Part shown: positions 6,900 to 9,955 of the stretch, piece by piece
How positions within the stretch are numbered: position 1 is the stretch's first letter
How the letters are laid out: the number at the start of each line of letters is the position of its first letter
Assembly: GCA_003491845.1 (NCBI GenBank)
Contig: DNBN01000232.1
Location: 1-9,955 of the forward strand
Source: Porticoccaceae bacterium
GTDB taxonomy: Bacteria > Pseudomonadota > Gammaproteobacteria > Pseudomonadales > Porticoccaceae
Direction: 5' to 3'
DNA length: 9,955 nucleotides
Notes under the pieces: generated by a model
Databases searched by the model: none
Told to the model about the DNA's origin: nothing
What the model saw: the letters and a program-made list of their open reading frames with translations, nothing else
Made by a program: the position numbers and the translations under genes

Positions 6900-7321
6900 T
6901 AATGATTGTCCAAAGTTGGTTTGGCACGCATATTCTTCTTTTGACCATGCTGATTTTTTTTGTCCATACGCTTCAATTCAGAGCTGCGAGTCGGCTTGGT
7001 AGCCCGCCGAGGTTTGGGAGTAAATCCCGCAGACTGTACCAGATTCTTCAATCGCAATAGAGCCTCCTCTCTATTTTTATCCTGACTACGATAACGCTGG
7101 GCCTTTATAATTAAAACGCCATCTTTTGAAATCCGTCGATCCTTAACTTTTAACAATCGTTGTTTATAAAAGTCTGGCAGACTTGAGTTATGAATATCAA
7201 ATCGCAAATGAATAGCCGAGGCGACTTTATTTACATTTTGACCTCCGGGCCCCTGAGACCGAATCGCTGAAAAATGTAACTCAGACTCAAGTATAGTCAC
7301 GTTATTTGAAATAATAAGCAC
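6899..7321 (-). CDS. arfB: Peptidyl-tRNA hydrolase ArfB (stalled-ribosome rescue)
   Basis: ArfB (YaeJ) enters the empty A site of ribosomes stalled at the 3' end of broken mRNAs and hydrolyses the peptidyl-tRNA, backing up tmRNA. The 140 residues equal the E. coli length. The catalytic GGQ is at 26-28 in IRSQGPGGQNVNKVASAIHL, followed by the conserved RFDIHNSSLP and IIKAQRYRSQDKNRE stretches. The tail from about residue 100 is rich in Lys and Arg; in the family this tail becomes helical in the mRNA channel. The size and the basic tail exclude RF1/RF2. Start is GTG, giving MLIISNNV, which aligns with E. coli MIVISRHV. It begins 2 bases after the DUF1653 stop with no strong ribosome site of its own, so coupling is likely, and it ends in a one-base overlap with srkA. 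Confidence 0.96.
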   Translation of the reverse strand: MLIISNNVTILESELHFSAIRSQGPGGQNVNKVASAIHLRFDIHNSSLPDFYKQRLLKVKDRRISKDGVLIIKAQRYRSQDKNREEALLRLKNLVQSAGFTPKPRRATKPTRSSELKRMDKKNQHGQKKNMRAKPTLDNH

Positions 7322-7323
7322 GG

Positions 7324-7539
7324 TTAAGCTGGCTCAACAAAACGGAATCGCGGCACTGCTTTGCCATCAATATCCACAGACTCCTGGAACATGTCAAGAG
7401 GCCTTACCCACATACTGTAATCACCATAAAGCGTTCGATAAACAACCAAGGATTCTCCGGTTTCACTATGAGTTGCAACCTCAATGACCTGATACAAATT
7501 GCCCTTGTAATGTTGGTAAACGCCCTTGGTAATGCTCAT
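7324..7539 (-). CDS. DUF1653 domain protein
   Basis: A 71-residue protein that is essentially one DUF1653 domain; function unknown. Conserved family features are visible: GVYQHYKGNLYQVIEVATHS (6-25) with GETGE-like HSETGE at 24-29, VVYRTLYGDYSMWVRPLDMF (32-51), and a closing GKAVPRFRFVEP (59-70). No signal peptide, membrane segment or metal-binding cysteines are seen, so it is a small cytosolic beta-rich protein. The ATG overlaps the stop of the preceding FAH-family gene in a 4-base ATGA, and the next gene, arfB, starts 2 bases after its stop. It is often a stand-alone gene in proteobacteria, so the context suggests co-expression rather than a known shared pathway. Confidence 0.9.
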   Translation of the reverse strand: MSITKGVYQHYKGNLYQVIEVATHSETGESLVVYRTLYGDYSMWVRPLDMFQESVDIDGKAVPRFRFVEPA

Positions 7540-8204
7540 CTAGACACGACCTCTGTTGTGCACCGAATAAAATCAGCTAGCTCCACCACAAGACTATCAC
7601 CTACCTGCAAAGGTCCTACCCCAGCAGGTGTTCCAGTGAGTATCAAGTCGCCGGGTAACAAAGTAAAGAAACGACTGATATAACTGATCAGTGGAAGCAC
7701 CGGATTTAACATATCCGCGGTATTACCATCTTGGTGAAGCTCATCATTCTTAAACAGTCGAATTTGTTTATTTTGCAAATCACCCGCGATAGTTTTAGAA
7801 ACAAATGCAGACGTTGGGCAAGCACCGTCAAAAGCTTTCGCTTTTTCCCAAGGAAGACCTTTTTCCTTTAGGGTTTGCTGAACATCTCTCAGAGTCAAAT
7901 CTAAACTTATCCCAACACCAGCTATTGCGTCTTGCGCCTCTTGTTCGTTGCAGTTAGATACTTGTTTACCAATAAGCACACTCATTTCAGCCTCAAAGTG
8001 GCATTCACCTAGGGTCGAGGGAATGCTAAAAGCCTCGTTCATTTTCACCAAAGATGTACTGGGCTTTATGAACAAAACTGGTGAGGTAGGCAAAGGATTA
8101 TTAAGCTCTCGAGCATGAGCTGCGTAATTTCTACCCACGCAAACCACTTTACCCAATGGAAGATCTACTACTTTACCCTCAACAATATGTTGGTATTGAC
8201 GCAT
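7536..8204 (-). CDS. Fumarylacetoacetate hydrolase family protein (YcgM/FAHD1-like)
   Basis: FAH-superfamily enzyme that cleaves or decarboxylates acylpyruvate-type substrates with a divalent metal; cytosolic. The 222 residues align over the full length with E. coli YcgM (219 aa): KVVCVGRNYAAHARE (19-33) with His30, PVLFIKPSTSL (42-52), the metal ligands Glu71 and Glu73 in HFEAEMSVLIG, Asp102 in GISLDLTLRDVQ, GLPWEKAKAFDGACP (116-130), the ADMLNP segment, and LTGTPAGVGPL near the C-terminus. Catalytic residues are intact. YcgM and FAHD1 relatives show acylpyruvase and oxaloacetate decarboxylase activities; which applies here cannot be told. No aromatic-catabolism genes are nearby, arguing against a dedicated degradation operon. 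It lies 57 bases after the DUF4870-like gene and overlaps the DUF1653 gene by 4 bases. Confidence 0.93.
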   Translation of the reverse strand: MRQYQHIVEGKVVDLPLGKVVCVGRNYAAHARELNNPLPTSPVLFIKPSTSLVKMNEAFSIPSTLGECHFEAEMSVLIGKQVSNCNEQEAQDAIAGVGISLDLTLRDVQQTLKEKGLPWEKAKAFDGACPTSAFVSKTIAGDLQNKQIRLFKNDELHQDGNTADMLNPVLPLISYISRFFTLLPGDLILTGTPAGVGPLQVGDSLVVELADFIRCTTEVVSR

Positions 8205-8261
8205 AAATTCATTTCTTCTCTATTTTGATCTTTAGCAGAGCTAGACACGATCGTTGGCAAA

Positions 8262-8618
8262 TCAAAAAATCATCTGCTTGTTGTCATTTAGATAGATAAC
8301 ACCCTTTGCCACACGATATATTAGCCATACAGTGACAACACCGCCTGTAAACCACCCCAATAGAATTAACCATGTTAAGGCTGCTATGATCGTCCACATA
8401 AGTCCATACCAGAAGGTATTACGAATCCACCTAAAATGACTCTCAAGCCAAGATCCCGACACTTCTTCGCGCTTTATGTAGTAGATAACAATAGCCGCAA
8501 TAGTAGTTAAGCCTCCAGTCACAAACCCCAAAGCCATTAGCAGGTACATTAGCATGGTTACCTGTGTGAGTTTGGTATTGCTGTTATTTAGATCTATATC
8601 GTAATTACGATCAGTCAT
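8262..8618 (-). CDS. DUF4870-like small inner-membrane protein
   Basis: A 118-residue inner-membrane protein of unknown function. Hydrophobic segments lie at about 20-47, 70-88 and 89-103, with a short polar N-terminus. Between segments one and two is KREEVSGSWLESHFRWIRNTF (49-69; the GSWLESHFRW core is 55-64), a motif I recognise from DUF4870-like proteins of Pseudomonas and relatives. The C-terminus closes with YRVAKGVIYLNDNK, also typical. Assignment to DUF4870 (Tic20-like fold) is from memory of the motif and topology, not a profile search. The ATG follows a 29-base purine-only leader with several Shine-Dalgarno-like cores. It is the first gene of the minus-strand string and is separated by 57 bases from the FAH gene, so it may be in the same transcript or its downstream neighbour may have its own promoter. 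Confidence 0.85.
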   Translation of the reverse strand: MTDRNYDIDLNNSNTKLTQVTMLMYLLMALGFVTGGLTTIAAIVIYYIKREEVSGSWLESHFRWIRNTFWYGLMWTIIAALTWLILLGWFTGGVVTVWLIYRVAKGVIYLNDNKQMIF

Positions 8619-8621
8619 TGG

Positions 8622-8650
8622 CTTTTTTCCCTTTCCTTTTCCTTTTCTTT
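8622..8650 (-). promoter_or_regulatory. Homopurine leader / ribosome binding region of the DUF4870-like gene
   Basis: All 29 bases are pyrimidines on the plus strand, so the transcript is purine-only just before the start codon. It contains AAAAGG, AAAGG and AAAGGG cores, any of which can act as a Shine-Dalgarno. The purity limits secondary structure, which would keep the start open. Confidence 0.5.
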
Positions 8651-8769
8651 GTTAATGCGAATATCCCATTGTCGGTTAGCCGCAACTCCTTCCCTTAGCA
8701 AGAAACGATGTTACTAAAGTAAATATCGAATGTGAGGCAATCTAAATCGCTGTGATTGAACAATACAAA

Positions 8770-8778
8770 ATTGTAACA
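8770..8778 (-). promoter_or_regulatory. Candidate extended -10 promoter for the DUF4870-like gene
   Basis: On the minus strand TGTTACAAT reads as an extended -10 (TG, one base, TACAAT). No -35 is clear at the right distance. Transcription would begin near 8763, giving a leader of roughly 145 bases. Weak evidence. Confidence 0.22.
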
Positions 8779-9067
8779 TAGAGCATTTGTTTTAAATATT
8801 TCTGCACAGGCAAAAAGAAAAGGAGGCCGTATTTAACTAATTACTCTACGAAAAAAAGCCCTTTCAAAACAAAGTGTCATTTTTAAAACTAAGGTTCAAT
8901 TAGATCAGAAATAAACGTAAATCAAAGAAATACTCTAAAAAACCACCTAAAAACTCAATTTGACCACCTTTTTAACCATTTTTCCCCTTTTTTTGACGTT
9001 TAGTTGAAACAAAATTGGCTAAAAGCCGAAAAAACCAATACACTCTGCAAGTGGAAGTCTGTGATTT

Positions 9068-9097
9068 TTGATTTGGATTTTCAAAACGCCCTACATT
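9068..9097 (+). promoter_or_regulatory. Candidate promoter for the cold-shock gene
   Basis: TTGATT (9068-9073) and TACATT (9092-9097), 18 bases apart, would start transcription near 9104 and give a leader of about 80 bases. That leader can fold around AGCC (9118-9121) and GGCT (9131-9134). Long structured leaders are typical of cold-shock genes, but a TATAAA at 9159-9164 is an alternative -10 with a very short leader. Confidence 0.3.
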
Positions 9098-9183
9098 AGT
9101 TTTTGAGGGTATTGGCTAGCCCCGTTATGAGGCTGGATATTTTTAACGCCTTAAACGGTATAAATTTTTAAAGTGAGGTTATT

Positions 9184-9396
9184 ATGTCAGGGGAAAGAGT
9201 TTCTGGCACTGTTAAGTGGTTTAACGACAGTAAGGGTTTTGGATTCATTGAGCAAGAAGGCGGCGGTGACGTATTTGTACATCACAGCGCAATTCAAGCT
9301 GAAGGATTCAAATCATTGAAAGAAGGTCAGGCAGTAACTATGGAAGTTACTCAAGGTCAGAAAGGCGCTCAAGCTGAGAACGTAGTTGCCGATTAA
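9184..9396 (+). CDS. Cold-shock domain protein (CspA family)
   Basis: Small single-strand nucleic-acid-binding protein that melts RNA structure and acts as an RNA chaperone; cytosolic. The 70 residues are one cold-shock domain of the usual CspA length. Seen: [15 protein letters not shown] (8-22) containing RNP1 (KGFGFIEQ, 17-24), RNP2 VFVHHSAI (30-37) and the closing strand [10 protein letters not shown]. The aromatic nucleic-acid-contact residues Trp12, Phe19, Phe21, Phe31 and His33 are present. An AGTGAGG Shine-Dalgarno lies 5 bases before the ATG. Which Csp paralogue it is, and whether it is cold-induced, cannot be told; the long gene-free interval upstream is consistent with leader-based regulation. 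It is monocistronic and ends at a strong intrinsic terminator. Confidence 0.97.
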   Translation: MSGERVSGTVKWFNDSKGFGFIEQEGGGDVFVHHSAIQAEGFKSLKEGQAVTMEVTQGQKGAQAENVVAD

Positions 9397-9435
9397 TTTC
9401 TTCCACTGTCGCTAGATAGTAGTAAGAAAATTTCT

Positions 9436-9467
9436 AAAAGCCCCAAACCTAGTTTGGGGCTTTTTTT
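9436..9467 (+). terminator. Intrinsic terminator of the cold-shock gene
   Basis: A perfect 9-bp stem, GCCCCAAAC (9440-9448) and GTTTGGGGC (9452-9460), with a CTA loop, is followed by seven T at 9461-9467. It lies about 40 bases after the csp stop. The four A before the stem give only a weak U-tract on the other strand. Confidence 0.93.
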
Positions 9468-9507
9468 ATGTTGCCAAATTTATTTCTAAACGAGCTAAGG
9501 TAGGTCT

Positions 9508-9546
9508 AAAAAAATATAAAAAAAATCCTACCACTAGGGTAGGATT
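9508..9546 (-). terminator. Intrinsic terminator of the rpmB-rpmG transcript
   Basis: On the minus strand a 9-bp stem, AATCCTACC (9546-9538) and GGTAGGATT (9532-9524), with a 5-base loop runs straight into a U-tract (complement of the A run 9518-9525, then more A at 9508-9514). It begins about 39 bases after the rpmG stop. Confidence 0.9.
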
Positions 9547-9584
9547 CCGCATGCTACAGTACCTCAAGGATTCTGCGGCAACTG

Positions 9585-9752
9585 TTACTTAATTTTTGCT
9601 TCTTTGTACACCACATGCTTTCGAATGGTGGGATCATACTTTTTGATCTCCATTTTCTCAGGCATATTGCGCTTATTTTTGTCAGTTGTATAAAAGTGTC
9701 CAGTACCTGCACTGGATACTAAACGAATTTTTTCTCTTGCTGATTTAGCCAT
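9585..9752 (-). CDS. rpmG: 50S ribosomal protein L33
   Basis: Large-subunit ribosomal protein L33 near the E site. The 55 residues read [20 protein letters not shown] onward to [10 protein letters not shown] and match the E. coli protein (55 aa) throughout, including YTTDKNKRN and MEIKKYDP. There are no cysteines, so this is the zinc-independent (C-minus) form. The ATG lies 11 bases after the rpmB stop, with GGAGAT immediately behind that stop as ribosome site, so the two are co-transcribed. An intrinsic terminator follows. Confidence 0.98.
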   Translation of the reverse strand: MAKSAREKIRLVSSAGTGHFYTTDKNKRNMPEKMEIKKYDPTIRKHVVYKEAKIK

Positions 9753-9763
9753 CAGTTATCTCC

Positions 9764-9955
9764 TTAAACTTTCTCGCCACGAGCGCGAAGCTCGGACAAA
9801 ACGTTTTCTATACCGTTCTTATCAATAATACGCATTCCTTTTGTAGAAACGCGCAGCTTTACAAAGCGCTTCTCGGCCTCAACCCAAAAACGGTGGCTGT
9901 GAAGATTAGGTTCAAAACGACGACGTGTTCTATTTTTCGCATGAGATACATTGTT
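9764..9955 (-). CDS. rpmB: 50S ribosomal protein L28 (5' end cut by the window)
   Basis: Large-subunit ribosomal protein L28. The window shows the last 63 residues, from [20 protein letters not shown] to the terminal LRARGEKV, with the family's [26 protein letters not shown] region. E. coli L28 has 78 residues, so about 15 N-terminal residues and the start lie beyond base 9955. It is the first gene of the rpmB-rpmG pair, the standard order in gammaproteobacteria. Promoter is outside the window. Confidence 0.97.
   Translation of the reverse strand, partial: NNVSHAKNRTRRRFEPNLHSHRFWVEAEKRFVKLRVSTKGMRIIDKNGIENVLSELRARGEKV

Larger units (their letters stand above)
8619..9183. other. AT-rich gene-free interval between divergent genes
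   Basis: A 565-base interval with no ORF of convincing length or codon pattern on either strand. It holds the homopurine leader of the DUF4870-like gene (8622-8650), candidate promoters for both flanking genes, many A and T runs, and an imperfect hairpin near 9015-9029 (GGCT-AAA-AGCC core). A CCACCT word recurs at 8943-8948 and in TTGACCACCTTTTTAACCA near 8959-8977. I see no tRNA, riboswitch or mobile-element end. The length is out of line with the tight spacing elsewhere in the window. Confidence 0.6.

Noticed and set aside
7468..7683. Plus-strand frame opposite the DUF1653/FAH junction
   Set aside because: Antisense to two well-supported genes, with no recognisable domain.
8821..8826. Perfect AGGAGG Shine-Dalgarno-like word in the gene-free interval
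   Set aside because: No start codon follows at a usable distance and stops come quickly in all frames.
1..9955. Mobile element, CRISPR array, toxin-antitoxin or defence island
   Set aside because: No transposase, integrase, spaced repeats, terminal inverted repeats or defence-type domains are visible; gene content is conserved housekeeping.

Overview
This window looks like a stretch of core chromosome from an AT-leaning gammaproteobacterium. The evidence is the near full-length similarity of several products to E. coli proteins (PtsP, RppH, GcvH, SrkA/YihE, ArfB/YaeJ, the YcgM-type FAH protein) and the rppH-ptsP and rpmB-rpmG gene orders. Small families common in Pseudomonas and marine gammaproteobacteria are also present (DUF1653, DUF4870-like, DUF481). 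A marine or cellvibrio-like lineage is a guess from gene content and base composition. I see no transposase, integrase, tRNA, CRISPR array or phage gene.

Layout. Bases 66-851 (+) hold an NRDE/TANGO2 protein that converges on and overlaps ptsP. Bases 827-3639 (-) hold the rppH-ptsP pair: mRNA 5'-end decapping and the first enzyme of the nitrogen PTS. Divergent from rppH is a HAD-IB phosphatase (3774-4430, +), which runs tail to tail into a lone gcvH (4433-4822, -). A DUF481 outer-membrane barrel protein (4985-5902, +) ends 4 bases from a minus-strand gene string that reads, in transcription order, DUF4870-like membrane protein (8618-8262), FAH-family hydrolase (8204-7536), DUF1653 protein (7539-7324), arfB (7321-6899) and srkA (6899-5907). 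The last four are joined by a 4-nt overlap, a 2-nt gap and a 1-nt overlap, so they look co-translated.

Bases 8619-9183 form a 565-base AT-rich gene-free interval. It carries a homopurine leader for the DUF4870-like gene on one side and the probable long leader of a cold-shock-domain gene (9184-9396, +) on the other. The cold-shock gene and the rpmB-rpmG ribosomal pair (-, rpmB cut by the window end) converge, and each has its own clear intrinsic terminator.

Common thread: RNA and translation quality control and stress (RppH, ArfB, Csp, L33, L28, SrkA), with metabolic regulation (PtsP, GcvH, FAH hydrolase). No obviously new system is visible. The points most worth checking are the arfB-srkA coupled string, the lone gcvH, the HAD phosphatase substrate, the DUF481 fusion-like architecture, and the leader of the cold-shock gene.
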